Shown here: piece after piece, positions 13,407 through 27,347 of the stretch
Layout: each line of letters starts with the position of its first letter
Numbering within the stretch: position 1 is the first letter of the stretch
Source of the DNA: Volutella citrinella
Lineage: Eukaryota > Ascomycota > Sordariomycetes > Hypocreales > Nectriaceae
DNA length: 64,000 bases
Assembly (NCBI GenBank): GCA_034401135.1
Contig: JAWZSP010000003.1
Span: 4,774,001-4,838,000 of the forward strand
Reading direction: 5' to 3'
Notes under the pieces: generated by a model
What the model saw: the letters and a program-made list of their open reading frames with translations, nothing else
Databases searched by the model: none
Told to the model about the DNA's origin: nothing
Program-made: the position numbers and the translations under genes

Positions 13407-16400
13407 GGCTGACGAAGGAGCCTTGGCAGTCGGTGATGGAGCTGAGATCAAGTGGGAGGCGAGCTGAATCAGACTAGGGCTGAGACGTCAAAGTGCGTCA
13501 TCCGAAGTAATGGCCGGGTCGCCAGACCGCGTGATGTGCTTGAAGCAAGGGAGTCTCCTTTTGCGGTGGTCCGGGGGAGGCGGTCGTATTGTATTGTTGG
13601 TGGTGGCAATGGCGAGTCTGCAGTAGCTCACTGGGTCCCGGAGAGGCCGACAGTGCAGGTGAAGCTGCTGAATGGACGGCTCGGTGAACGAGTACTCGAG
13701 GGGCAAGCAGTAGTGCGTTGTGCTTTGTATTCCCCTGTTCCAGGATAAAGGGGAAATGGGGTTGGAGAAGCAGAAGCACGAATTAAAACCATAAACCAAA
13801 AAGAAACAGAGACTTGCCCGGTGGGCAAAGTTGGGGCGTGCTGTGGAGGTAGTCGGCACGATTCAGCTGCCTGGGAATGTCGGCGGCCTGAGCGACGTGA
13901 CGAGAGCAGAAGTAGCCACAGTCACGAGAGGAGATTGCACCGCCGTCGTCTAAGCCGTTCAATGAAAATGGATCCGTGAAATCTGATCTCGAAGTCGGCG
14001 ACGACAGCACGATGCATAGAGGCTAGGAGCTGGAGAGGAGAGAGGAACTCAACCGACTGGCGTCGCTGTGTATTAAAAGAGAATGTGCCCAGGATTGTAG
14101 CAGTAGTACGTAGGTACATTGCAGTAGCAGGAAGGGGGGGTGCACCGACAGCAGGGGTGCGTCTACTTGAGAGCTGAAAGGACCCTTAGGGGTATTCTTA
14201 GCAATAGGACTTTGTTACGCTGTCGCAGGGTGGTACCCAGGTGGGCAGTTTGCGAGGGCGACTAGTTCCCGCACTGAGCCGTGAAGTGCATCCGCTCAGG
14301 GCTGTCATGGAGACAGGGTACCGTGCGCTTCTGCCCTCCCCAGCACCAGGCAAGGGGGGGTCGACTATGGGAGGAGACATAGGTAGAGGCACAGTAAGCT
14401 GGGCTGTCAGCATACTGCGCATACGCGGAGAGTGCTCAGGTCGGTCGGTGGGGATCGTAGGCACAAGACACAAGACCAACAGGCAGACAGAGGGAGTGTT
14501 GATCTTCGCAGTGGTGTTGAGGCGCTGGCATCATCAGTACGGAGGTATCCACGGAGGGCTGGATGCGTCACTTAGGTTGGAGGGCTGCTGGTGAAGGCGC
14601 ACGTTGTTCCAACGTTGTGGTGTGGGGGGCTGAAAGGCTACTGGTAGACGGTGAGTGATGGGCAGAGTCAGGCTTCCTATTACTCGTTCACGGCAAAGAA
14701 GGCTGCTCACCTTTTCCATCCCGCCAAACCTTGGAGTGCAAATGACATCCCAAGGCAGCACGAAGCAGCACTAGTCATGAAGCTAGCACCGTCTCCGTAC
14801 ATATGTCTCGTTGCAGGAGCAGCGTAGTGATTCGTGTGCCCGACATGAAGCCAGAAGAATGCAGAGGCGGATTCCCATGGCCGCCGCTTCGTCCGCGTCG
14901 GCCGAAGCCATCCTCTGCTGGACTGGCCTTTTGTTGCGTCGTTGCTATTTTGCAGTACCGTTCTGCTCCTGGTGCACTGTACAACCCAACCTGGTTCAGA
15001 GTCAATCCAACCTTTCCCTTGCCCAATCCATGACTCTGCTGCACCGGAGCCTCGGAGGGGGCCTCGTTGCAGCCAACAGATTCTGCACTCTCCATGCCAC
15101 ACATGGCTGCGCCGAATTACCTTCCCAGTAAAGCCAACGCATGGAACCAGGCATTGCAGTCCGTAAATCACGGCCCAGTCAGTCAATGCTCGTGCTCGTC
15201 TGCGAGGGTGCCCAGGTGCGTGCCTGACCCTTCCACCCTCACGGGCTCACAAATCTTCCAAGGTTTCTGCCACCGGAACCCTGGGCTAAGAACGGACGAG
15301 CTGGGCAAAGCGGCTGCTGTCATCCATTCGGAGTAAGGTGAGTGAGTACGGAGTAGGCGCTAGATTTCTCACCGGCCAGGGCATGTTGGGAGTCTCTCGC
15401 TTGCCACAGCCCAGAGAACACAAACGGAGAGGGCAGCACTGTTGACAAAAGTCTCCACCGCCCCGCCGTAGACTGCCCTGAACCACCATGGGGTCCTGGG
15501 AGCCAGTGTAAAGCCTACCCAAACCTCAGTGGGCAATGCATGGGGATGGTCAGCCCTGTCAAGCGTGCAAGCAGCCCAGCTCAAAGGTTAGTCGCCTAGC
15601 AGAGCGGGTGTCGGCGACCGGGAGCGGGTTTGGGGTGGCAGTGGGAGTGGATTACCCCCCGGAGGGGATGCTCTGTAACGAGGAACGAAGGGGCCCCGGA
15701 CGAGGCAGAGGTACGTACTTGTTGTTGTCCTGCTTGCTTGCATCGTGGGCAAGGGGGGGTGGGTGTGGATGCTCCGTAAGGCTTCGTAGGGCAGTGGCCC
15801 CGGGCCCGACAGCGGCTTGGAAGGTGGAGCCCGCACTGAGGTGAGGTGTGGGCAAGTGCGGAAGTACTTCGCTCCAAAGCAAGGAGTACGTACCCTGTAG
15901 GGCGATGCGGCCGAGGGTGTGTCTGTAGAGCCGCCCACGCTACATCGTAATAGAATACCTGTCTTGGCACTGCTCGAAAGTACCAGCTCCTCTTGCCCTT
16001 CACCTCCGCCACACAGCGACCAGTTCGCTTCACACCCCGAAGGCCCAGCCAACGAGGCCGAAACCGAAGCAGCACTGTTGCGGCGCACTCGCGCCCAGAG
16101 CAACACAACGACGCAGACATTCGTCCGCAGCGGGCAGGATCCCCACTGGGCCACTGCATCAATTGTCCCAACTTGGCATGGTATGGCATATCAGAGCAAG
16201 GCGGCCCTGACGTCGGGGCTGGTGTTAGTATAATCGTTTTGGCGTCCATCAGTCGCCGCAGCACTGGCTGTTGGATGGTGCCAACCAGGCCACATGGCCA
16301 TCTAGCGCGCGGAACGCGGAAGCCTCCAAGTCCGCCATCAGACTGACTCTTCGTGTGCCTCGCATGAATACGCTGCGCCCTATGAACGGGTCATCCGAAC

Positions 16401-16746
16401 TCACTCACTCGATGCGGCGGCTCGGCAGCCCTACTAGGAGAAGTAATCACCGTTCTCGCTCCCTCCCTGGTCTATAGACGCGCACAACCCAAAGGCTGAG
16501 AACCCCTGTCAGTCCTTTTAGGTTCTTGCCAGCAAGGAGGTATGTCTGATATGACCCAGACTTTCCCCTCGTGTAAAAAGGGCGGTTCATGCTTTGACAT
16601 TGTCAATTTCGCGAAAGCGGCAACCCGACTAATACCTGGCCGCGTGTACATTCGACCCTTCCCTTAGCAGCCTCCTATGCCCCCATACGACCAGGAGACC
16701 GACTCTTGCTAATTCATTGGGCTTTGGGTCTGACCGTCTTCTTACA

Positions 16747-16765
16747 GACGACGACGACGACGACG
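16747..16765 (+). repeat. GAC trinucleotide microsatellite
   Basis: Six tandem GAC units in non-coding DNA, with no gene assigned across it. Confidence 0.85.
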
Positions 16766-17490
16766 GTCCAAACTAACGTTAGCAGCCAGGTTCAGCACTA
16801 GCGGGCACATTTCGGATCCGAGAAGAGCCTCCAGCATGCGGCGTCAAAACTGAACATCACACCACACATCGAGCCAGCTTCTGCTGGCTGCTCTGTTGCT
16901 AAAAGTGAGCCCCAGGCCGTCCCAGTTTCCGGATTCTCAATACTGCGAGGCCTGGCTCAACTTCGGGGGTGGAAGCAGGCCAGTGGCCCAGCAGCCCACA
17001 ACCCGCACAAGGAGGCCGTGGCACTCGGACAAGCCCTGGCCTAGATCTGCCAGGATGCCACCAAGCGAGCACCCACCCCCTCGCCACAGGGCCCAAACTG
17101 GATCGAATCTATCTTGGCGAAGCTTTGTCAGGCCTTGTCAGTTTTTTATGGGATCCAATCCGCGAGTGCCTCGTAATGAATGTAGCAATCTGGATGGGGG
17201 ACGTTCAGCCTTGACCATGAGCGGGCACCTGGTAAGTCCAGAGACGGCCAAGTTCCCACTAATTATGTTTGAACCGTCAACATCCAATGGGTTCCCCATG
17301 ACGAGGGCAACCCCAATCTCTTCCCACATCATGGCCTAACGTGAAACCGCAAGGGGCGGTCCTAAATGAAGATCTTGTACCCACGCCTTTACAACTACTA
17401 TGGACAATGGCCCCGTACAGGCAGCACTCTCTGTATCTGCCAAGCTATCTCGAAACGCTGACAGGCCGTCTGTTCCTGGGGAGTCCTCTC

Positions 17491-17524
17491 AATCGGCCGC
17501 CTGCTCGGCCGATTTGGCCGCCTG
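17491..17524. repeat. Perfect 9-bp hairpin with overlapping direct repeat
   Basis: AATCGGCCG at 17,491-17,499 pairs perfectly with CGGCCGATT at 17,506-17,514 around a 6-base loop. The 9-mer GGCCGCCTG occurs at 17,495-17,503 and again at 17,516-17,524, so hairpin and direct repeat overlap. No T-run follows, and no gene boundary lies nearby, so a transcription terminator role is not supported. Confidence 0.7.
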
Positions 17525-18875
17525 ATGAGAGCGCATTAGACTGACAGATCCGGCATTCTGGGTTGGCCCCCGAAATACGAACCACGCGGCCGCCGGCAGC
17601 CAGGACCATTGTGATTGTGTGTCTGATTAATAAGACCCACATTATTTCGTCAGCTGTCGCCTGTGCGCCCGTGTTGGTTATAGGAACTCGTGCCCGATTC
17701 CCTATTCGTGGGTATCAGAGGAGGCGACAAGAAGGCTCGGGCAGATGTAAACAGGCCGCATCTCAAACGCTTCATTTTAAGTCGTTCAGTTCCGGAACCG
17801 AGAGGCTTGGTTCAAAGTAGGCAGAAGCTAGGATGAGACTGCCATACAAGACTCGCCAGAAGCTGGTGGGCAGGCCTAACTGCAAAGCGCCAGCAGCCAT
17901 TGGTTCCTAGGGTTGATGGCTTCGAGTGTGGGCTAATTAGGCCATTCGACGGCCAACTATTGTAAAGTGTGTAGACGTACTATGCTTCTTGGCGACAACG
18001 CCCCTCCGGCAGGCCCCTGACTCAGGTGAGGTCGCCCAAACATGGAACCATGTGCCGCCCTCCAACTTGTCGTCTCCAGCCCTGCGTCCGACTTGCCCGC
18101 GGCGGAGACCATTCGGGACAATTTGTGACATGCAATCCAGAAGGCTGAAAGTGCAAGGAAATCAATCCTGCGACAGATCGTGCTACGGATTCCTCCTCTT
18201 GGGTGAGCCCGATTTAGAAATCTAGGCGCCCGCCCGCCCGCCTGCCGCCCTCCCAGCCGTGCACGGCTCCTTGGTGTGTGCCATAATGAGGCCGAAGCTA
18301 TGAAGCTAAAATCCTTCTCTGGGGAGCATAGTGTATCCCATCGCGGCCGACAGAGAAACCGTCATGACATACGTATACACGGCTCGGCCGCCCCTGGGAC
18401 GGATGCTGGACGGGCCCGGCAAAGTGGTACGCGCGGTGCAACTACGACGGAGTGGGTTTGAGAGCTCCGCCAAGGCAATAAACCGTAAGGCGCCCCCCGC
18501 CCGCCCGTGGCCCGACAGGAGGATACTAAGCCTTATCGACGGCTGGTCATTGCAAGGACCACGCCATGGAACAGGCCCATGAATCGTAAGGACATGCACA
18601 AGACAACTGTACCTTGCCTGAGAAAACGCAGCACTAGGATCAACGCTGATCTTGCGTAATGTGGCCCCCGTCCTTTTGGTGTGGTGGTAGCGTCGGTGAG
18701 GCTACGGCGAGTAATTATCTCGATTCCCACAAAGCCGCCATGCTTGAGAGCGCCGCCTTCTGAAGCTGAGGCTACCTCTTGGGATGTGGGGCTCTCGAGT
18801 ACCTTCCTTACGAGACAAAGCGGCGACAACTGGTCTCGGCGCCACACCCCGATACGGTGCTAATACATGCGAGCG

Positions 18876-18925
18876 GCGCCAGCCTTCTGGCGCGTGCTGG
18901 GTGCTGGTTGGCCCGCCGGCGGGCC
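18876..18925. repeat. Cluster of two perfect GC-rich inverted repeats
   Basis: GCGCCAG at 18,876-18,882 pairs with CTGGCGC at 18,887-18,893 over a 4-base loop. Seventeen bases further on is a perfect 16-bp palindrome, 18,910-18,925, composed of GGCCCGCC and its complement with no spacer. The two lie within 50 bp in non-coding DNA. Function unknown. Confidence 0.75.
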
Positions 18926-21900
18926 TCAGCCCTACAATTCGCCCGCGTGGCTTGTGCAGGCCGCCTGGCTGCTACTCTGGGGGGGGAAGGTGGGCGGCAC
19001 TGGGCCGGCCGGGTGCTGGAGAGCGGGAACAGCAAGCGTCGCCGAGCCACCCGCGTCACCAAGCACGCGTACAGTACACAAGGCCGGATACTGTGAAAGA
19101 CTCTGCCCTCAACAGTTGCGTCACGACACGGCGACATCTCCGTTTCCGTTGGGTGTGTCCGATTCTGCCGCGTTGCCCTGCTTCCTGCCTCGGCCGCCGA
19201 TGGCCCCCGCGGGATGTGACTTTTGGTATGGACCAAGGCAGCCAAGGTCACTGACTCATTGAAGCTGAACAGGGTCAGCCAGCGGGACATAAAAAACAAG
19301 AGAGGTCAGCCCTGTCCGAAGCGGCAAAAAAGCATGGAAGGGCAGAAAAAGCAACACCCGGGACGGAACGCTGGCCAGGGTCTGACGGGCCCTACCAACC
19401 CCAACACAGCGCAACTTGCTGGCCACATGCAGTGCGGTACAGTAGCCCGAAAGTATGCCCGCCCTCCAGTGCCCTACTGTGCGATGCAAAGACAAGTCCC
19501 GGCCACGAGATGCAGGGTGTGTGATCGGCTCTGCATTGGAGCGCGGTTCGGCTGGCGGGCAACTGGATGCCTCTAACCTCTTACCCCTCTGGCATCTCTA
19601 GCCCTACGACGGCTGCCGTGCTAGCTCGAGCGGCAAAGGCCATATGCGTGATAGCCACCTCTGTCTCTGGCTCTAGCTACCGACCGTCGCTAGGGCGCCC
19701 CCAGTGGCCGTGTTAGTGCTCGGTTTAGCCCCGGACTCAGCATTTGTCCACCGCTCAGTGGCACGGGAGATATCCGGCAGCTTGGGCCAAGCTGAACCGG
19801 CCTTGGCTAAGGGCTGCTGCGCCACACCTACCCGCCTGGGGGCCCGCCCAGGAATGGCCACCTGGGGAAGTAACAACCCAATCACCAGTTGCTGGTTGCC
19901 TCTGATTGACCAGGGGCTTGACAGTGGACAGCTGAGGACGGCATGTCGCAACTCAGGTCATCGCTGCCCTGTGGTAGCCCTGTGCGTCTTCATCTTAACC
20001 ACCAGCCAAGCAGCGCAACGATGTCGACCTTGGCCATCGAGAGCCACGTCAATGCGGCGCGTGATTTGCCACGATCAAAATGGGTAGCCATTCCCGTCGC
20101 GAGATGCCCCCAGACCCGCCGCAGTCTCGGGCAATTTGCTCCAACAAGTCTCGGCCTTACCCTGGCAGTCGGAGCCAGTCCATGACGGCACATTGGCGAC
20201 GCAGCGAAGCGCAATGCGAAGCAACGACAGATTCCGACTCACACGCCTCCAGAGGTTGCACTCCCAGGAGCTACGTAATCCCCAGGTGACCAGAATCCAG
20301 TTCTCGACTCCGGCCACGTACGCAGTTGCATGCCAGAAACACGACAGGCCGCCTGTGGCAGCCTCTGATATTCATTTCGTCACGCTCGGCTGCACAAGCA
20401 ATACTAGCCCGAGCCGCCGCCAGTCTGGACCGGGACGATCAGTCGGGCAACTCGCCCTGCCATGCCTGCTTGAGGCTTGCTTCCCTCCAACATCGCCTTG
20501 TAGGGCGAGTCAGTGCACCTGCGTGCCTCACCCCCGGTAATTACCTGCCAAAGCATTGAAAGCTGCCTAGGGAGTTTCAAGTGTCATTCTTCGGCTTTAC
20601 TCCCAACCACAACTGCATTGCATGGCCTCTTCTTAGCCGCCGGTTTCGAATCATTTTCGTTGAACTACTTCAAAGGCCAGCAGCCTAATTGCCGGGATGC
20701 GCCTTAATGCAAGGCGGTCAGAACCTTGCGTTCTTGTCCCGGCACAGAGAATGTGCCCGCATACCACCGACATGGAGCAAGCCACCCTCCTTAACCCACC
20801 ACCACGTCTCAGACTTATCACATATGTATCGTTACTACCATACTATGTGCCGTCTGGCCGGGAATTTCGAGTCCACTGTTTCCCCCACAGGAGCGCAACG
20901 TAGTGTTTTTCCCTGTTGATTACAGAACGCTTGTGCCAGTGGCATGCCGGATTTTGCCGCCCCAGTTTTGCCAAGTCGCTGTTTGAACACCAAAAGTCCA
21001 ACCTGTCTCGCAAATTGAGTTTCAAAACGGCCCCTCCAACGACCTAACGGAGCACCGTACCTTGTTCAGTCTAGCAGCGATTGCACCTCGACGGTGCGAC
21101 GCTAGTGGATGGGAAGCTGTCACTCCCAGCAAGCCAGGCTTACGAGGCTTCTGCACCAAAATAGGGAGCTGGTGTGGTTCTCTGGCACGACTATGGCTTG
21201 GAATCGCCTGCGTCGAACACACCACCGGCCCCGTTGCAACAACGGAGCAACTACTTCGCACTTAGCAGCAACCAACGCCCGCAAGCGGATACTGTTTCGG
21301 CACTTCGCCAGTTCTCCGTGGAAGCTTTACGACGTAGATATGAAGTAAAGTGCTGCATATCCTGATAGCACAAACCCACATCCCCCCCATGCATAGCATG
21401 TTTGTGATCCGCAAAAGCCTCAAAGTGTTGAACACTTGGCTGTTTGAGCAAATGTCTAGCCGAGTGGCTTTGGTAGCTTGAAGGTGCAATTCCACTGCAG
21501 CTGCAACCTGCGAAGGTGGGGTCAAACTGCCTGATCAGCAATAAGCGGCAGATCCTTGATTCTGCCGTCTCGCACAGGGATATTTGGCGGCTTCTCACCT
21601 TGGGCGAGATCCTCGTCTGACTGCCTATGGAGCCTATCAAAGGTGCCAGAGTTTCCAGCACATGGAATATCACCGCGTGGGTGGTTGATTGACTTTGTGG
21701 CCCTCGGGGCCGATCCCCAAAATCATGCAGTAAGCCGCCGGGATCTGTGTAACTCAGCCACCAGATTGACGACAGCAAGTCTAAATATCAAGTTTCAGTA
21801 CGGAGTGGGCCGATTACGGCATGCACTTTGAGAGGCTGAGTGAAGTGGGAGGCAAAAACTTCGAGACAAAAGTGGCTGATGGACAATCGAGTTGTCGGCT

Positions 21901-22290
21901 GCCAGTACACGAGGGTCTGCCATCTGCCGGGTTCCAAGGAGGGTTGTTGGGCTGCCATGTAACTGGCCGGGCCAACACCAACGGACGCGCCATCTTCTGC
22001 TGCTGGTGTGGAGGAGAGATGATTCCGCAACAACTAGAGTTTGGTTTACGCAATCAACGATAGATACACCCTCGGACGAAGCGGGATTTTCGCAAAGACC
22101 AATCACGGTCCCCATATCCTGTACACCCCTTGACGAATGCGGTGGGTATTAGAGCGCAAGATGTAGATTCTCCTACAATCATGTGGCTGTCGTATCTGAC
22201 GACTTCTGGGAAGGTGACGAGGCGAGTTGGTTGTGTGCTACGGGATGTGGGATGATGCTACTTCAGCCTCTTGGGGGTGTTTTTCTGCAC

Positions 22291-22312
22291 ACACCAGCCC
22301 TTCAGCTGGTGT
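22291..22312. repeat. Perfect 8-bp hairpin
   Basis: ACACCAGC at 22,291-22,298 pairs with GCTGGTGT at 22,305-22,312 around the 6-base loop CCTTCA. It lies in the gene desert and has no assigned role. Confidence 0.7.
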
Positions 22313-25300
22313 CTCTCACGATTCAGGTGTGGCTGAACTAACCAAATAGGCGAATCGTGTCGGGACCGTGCTCCCTGCCCTCTCCCCCGCCCGCGCTACA
22401 CTGTGTTTGGAGATATTTTGATGGCAGGCTGGGTGCGATGCCATGCGTACGGGATGGACGGGAGCGAATTACTGTCAAATGCAAGTCATCCAACCACGGT
22501 TGGCAGGGCCATTGTTTGAACGGCATATTTGGGAAATAGTCTGGCATCGGCGGCGCGCTATTGACTGAGTGAGCATGTGCGACAAGGGGTTGGTTCTTTT
22601 GCAGCCTCGCTAGTGGATGATGCTGGCCTGCGAAAGGTGATTGGTCTGGGCTGACTCTATCAAGCTCGTTGGCTGCTTTTCTGGACAGTTCGAGCCAGGA
22701 AAGGAGAGGGTGGGATGAAGCGAGACTTGAGCGATCATTCTCGTTAGGAGCCTCCGTTATCCTATTCCCTCCATTCCGGAGTCTTGGCCATACTCGGTCA
22801 TGTCACGGTCGCCGCTGGCTGGTAAACTGGCAGCCCCGGAAAGGCGTTCCCTGAGCGCCTCTGGTTGATGGCCAGGTGCAAGCGCCCCTGGTAGCTGCGC
22901 TTCATTTCCGGTCCGATCCAAGGGCTACTGCAGAAGGCTCGCTTCGAACCAAGTCTCGCACGAGAGGTGCTCCCTGGACCGAAGCCCGCCGACGTCACGC
23001 ATCGCCTTACGAGGGCATTGGAGAGCAGCGCCTCGCCTTTCGGCCAATCGCCTGCTGCAACGGTGGTGAGCTGAATAATGGTGGCGGTCGTGGTATGCGC
23101 CTCGCGCCGAGCTATCGTGGGGTATCACCGACAGGCCCCATCCCATCCACCCTCGAGTGAGTTTAATTCCGCACTGCGCCGCGGCGCTCTGCCAAGAAGA
23201 CAATGCCCAGCCCGAATCCCAATATCGCTTGGCCGGTGCTGGCAGCTGGCTTCTCTATCCTATCAGCCTCAGTTGCCCTTGATCAGTCGTGCAAGTGCCA
23301 GGGACTATTGGAGACATTCACGAGCATCATAAGCATTGGTACACCACTCACCGTCCCTTGTCCATGGCGCCTTTGACATGACAGAATTCAGCAACTCCCG
23401 CCATTGACGGGCTCAACTTTGTAAGCAATGGCTGGCCGTTGGTCACCCGTCTAACCGTCAGCTAGGGGCAATGTGGGCATAGCGGATGAACAAAAGAAAA
23501 AAGACAGCTCGACTGATCATGCCACCACCACCGGTGCAGACCGAGTCGGACCGGATGCATGCACTCCATTGCACTGAAGGGCCTACAAACTCGAATGCGA
23601 TAGACCTCGACGCTATTGGGGAGCGCGGCCCTTTCGGTCGACCAAACGGCCCACGTAGTCCGAATAGGGTCACGCCCTTGATGCTGCCCCCTTCCATCTG
23701 CAGCCGACGGTGTGTTGAGACCAAAGGGTGAACTACCCGTCTAGACGCAGCACGCTAGCGGTTCCAGAGCTCTAAAGGCCGATGCTTGGAGTGAAAACAA
23801 ATCTACCTGATACAAGCTGCAACCCCGAAGCAGACAAGGCATGCCAGGGTTAACACTCTTGGCTTGCAGCAGCTTGTCAAGCCTCCGAAATGAGCATGTC
23901 ACGGGACAGACGGGGAGGGTGCAGGGTTGATGACCTTTTGAAGACGGGCATAAGGGCAACACCATCGGCGAGAGGGTTATGCTTCACGGACTGCAATCCA
24001 GCTCCTTCCCACGCATTTGAGGAGGCAGTGCCTTTAACTTGCAAGGGGAACAGGAACGTATTCTAATACCCGACGGAACTTGCACTGCATTGAGCATGCA
24101 ACGCCCAGGATTCCCTGCACCGCTCCAAGATTCGGCAGGGTGATAGGGCTGGTCGCCTTGCGCTTTTGGGATAGACATGGGACCAACCCCAGTACCATCG
24201 TTCCTTTCCCCTTCCACGCATCTACCAAGGAGGCGTCTTGATCGAACTGGTTGGCTCCTTCGCGGCGATATCGTCGGCCGAGAGCACATCACTGCACAGC
24301 CACGATCTGCCATCGGTCGCAGCTTGGCCATACACCGGCCTCGTTGTCCAGAACAAGGAGTTTATACAGTCGCAGCAAACCAACTGGAGATTGGGAGAGG
24401 CGTTGGTGCCAACACCCACCCAGGGACGACGACATGAGAAGGATTTTGGGGCTCTGTCGGGGGTTAAGCGGCCAAGAGCAATCCCAATGACGCATTGGCT
24501 GCAACAGTCGACGGTCGGCCGCGGCCATTCTCCGACCGCACCGATGCCTCCACGCTTGGGCGCTTGGATGTCTGGACATGGCTTCTGACTTGGTATATCC
24601 TCCGAAGCACTGATCCCTGGCAATGGGAGTTTGCGACACTCCCTTGCTGACATCCCGTTCCAGCGATCCGATTGGGAAGCATTCTAGAACACTTCCAGAA
24701 TACTTCCTCTTCAGACAAGCGGCCAGGGGGAACGTGGTTGTGTGGGCCCAGGGCTACTAGCCTCGGCTCGGTGTTGGGCCACGCAATCAGAGGGACAAGC
24801 CTGGCCCGTCGAGAGGGAGTGTCTCAATTCGCCACCAATACGACACAGCCAGTCAAGTCAGTCTCCAATGCTGTGGGAATCTAGGAGATGGGCTGAGACC
24901 TGGAACGGGCTCTCGGTGCTTTTGCGGTAGCCTGACCTGACAGGCGAACCGACGAGCAATGAAAGCTGCATTGCCAATAAATTGCAACGAGACTCCAGGC
25001 GGTCCGATGCGTCACATGCGAACGCCGCAGTGGGGACCTAGTCGTCGACAACAACCTCAACGACGTCTCGGCCCAATTCCGCGTTGGCCACCACCACTAC
25101 CGGAGCGGACGGGAGCGGTGTTTCGGAAATTCGCCCTCAATTAATTCATGGGGGGGAAACGTAATGGGCACGGGTAACGACGACGACGATGTCAATCCAG
25201 ACGCAATAGCATGAAGACACACGACATGGCGCAGCGCGAGGACGGAGGCGTGTCCCATTGCGGCATACCGAGATATCAATGGTTGGACCGTTCCCACCGT

Positions 25301-27332
25301 CAATGGTGGCCCACCTGCTCCGTCATGGTGACCATGCTCCGTTCTGAGCCGCATGTTCCGTCGCATCACGGCGGTTGAGGGTTGCACCGCTGGCCCGCGT
25401 GTGCGGTAGTAGGGCTCCAGGGGTCTTTGTCCTGGCCATCCGCTTGCTGGTACCGGCAACATATTGTGCGTTGCAGGGGAGGGTCGATCTTGGGCGGCGT
25501 CATGCTAAGGATTTTGGCTCAGAGCCCCCCGCACGAAGCGGCGATCTGGAAAGACGGTGTCCGGACACGAGGCACGGAACAGCACCAGGGCCAGGGCTAT
25601 TGCATGCTAATCAATGCCGTGCCATGCCAGGAAAGGACTCGCCGCCGGACATTATGGGCGGGGGCTTGCAAATGAAGTTGTCGCCCTGTCCTGTCTGGGC
25701 GCTCCGTCTAACAACATCTCCATGCTCTCCGCCCTCCCGGCAGGGTGTGCCCAGACTCAAGCACAGGCTAAAAGAGGGACTGCTGAGAGCGGCCGAGGCT
25801 GGCTCGTCTCCAAATTGATCGGCCAGAGACCCATACCCCCGCAATTGCGCCCGTGTTGGCTGTTGGGCTGGCGGGACCTGGCCAGGCAGCGGAATAAAAT
25901 AATTGGTGCCATCGTGGACCTTGAAAGCAGAGCCCCATCCAAGGCTGACGGACGACCGACATTGGCGGTAGGGCGAGGGGGCCTTGGACCTTTTGATGGC
26001 CCGGAGCTCACGGACCCGCGCTGCGAAGCAAGGGGATCGGTACTATTGGGAATATTATCGGTGGTATCAGGGCGAGGATGCCCGTGGCCCGTGGCTCGTC
26101 AACCTGGGGCCCCCTCTCCGTGAGTCCTCCAGTCAATGACAAGCGAGAGATGGCGATAAGCCCATGCACTCAGAAAACACCACCGCCACTCAGACTCGCA
26201 TCGTATGACGGACGCAGGTCGGGCGTCTGGAAGGCTTCTCGAATGTCAGCACTCAGCCTTACAGGGGACGGCGGTGACTCTGTAGACTGCATCGCCGCAT
26301 CAGTTCCTTTGGTGTCTTGGCGTCCTAGGACGGCACTTGCTTGTAGTCCCAAGCGCAGAGCAAAGAAGATGATGGGATGGATTCTGACTCGGCCAAGGAT
26401 CGCTTCCTGTATACGGAGCGCGGACCCTTTGCCTCATCCTGAGGTAAGAATGATGCCGGTTGCTGATGGCCTCCTCCTGGCTTGGCTCGGGCTCGGCTTG
26501 GCATGGCCCAACTCATCCACTGGCTCCAAGCAGGGCTTTGATGGGAATCAAGGGAATCGACAGGCTCCAGTCCGCTGCGGACGGCCGGTGGTTCCCCATC
26601 CATCGATGACCCTTTCAGCCCTCGCCGCCCATCGGCACTTATTATCGTCTGGGCGCTATTACTCCATTCTCCGATGGTCAGCGTCTCCGCAAGGCTGCTG
26701 TTTTCGTTGTCTCGGACATCAGACCGCTAAAGTCTGCCAGTTGGGTGTGCACGATCCTGGATGATCTCCGATGGCTCCTCGCGGACCATCCTACAAATGG
26801 AGTAGCAGGAGTAGCACGACGGTAGTGCCTACGTAGGAAAATGGTAACATGCCGGTTCCAGGGACCGTCGACAGGGCTGAGTGTAGACGGACCCCACTGC
26901 TGGTTCAAGAAACCAAGCCGCAGCCAAGGACATGACCGAGGTTCACATCACACGCAAGGAACAATACGTAGCTATGCCATGATCAAGTAATTATTACGAC
27001 AGTTCTTCTCCCTGCCAAGCCAGGTAAGCCCTATCTTCTTCCGCAGAAGGGGAGGGGGGCGTTCACCATCTTGCTGGATCTGGGACTTTGGGGGACTTTG
27101 GACGCCCCAAACACCAAAGGCCCAATGACTTTTAGGTTATTATTACAGGATTTTCGGTAGCCTTGCCGAAAGGTTAGCATTGGATCTAACCAATTCACGT
27201 TGCAATATTCACGGTATCAGAGGCAGTGTTGTACCAGCGCGTGGAGTTGTTTGCACTTGGTGCCTATTTTGGATATTTCTGTGCCTGGCATATGGCCATT
27301 ACTATCACCATCCCAATCTGGAGTTTTTCAGC

Positions 27333-27347
27333 GCGGCTCGGAGCCGC
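27333..27347. repeat. Odd-centred 7-bp inverted repeat
   Basis: GCGGCTC and GAGCCGC flank a single central G. This is a short palindrome in non-coding sequence and could be chance in GC-rich DNA. Confidence 0.5.

Noticed and set aside
13488..13859. Minus-strand frame just upstream of the C2H2 gene as its first exon
   Set aside because: Composition is Pro/His/Cys-rich and not protein-like, and no splice pair joined it convincingly to the first C2H2 exon. It is more likely leader or promoter sequence.
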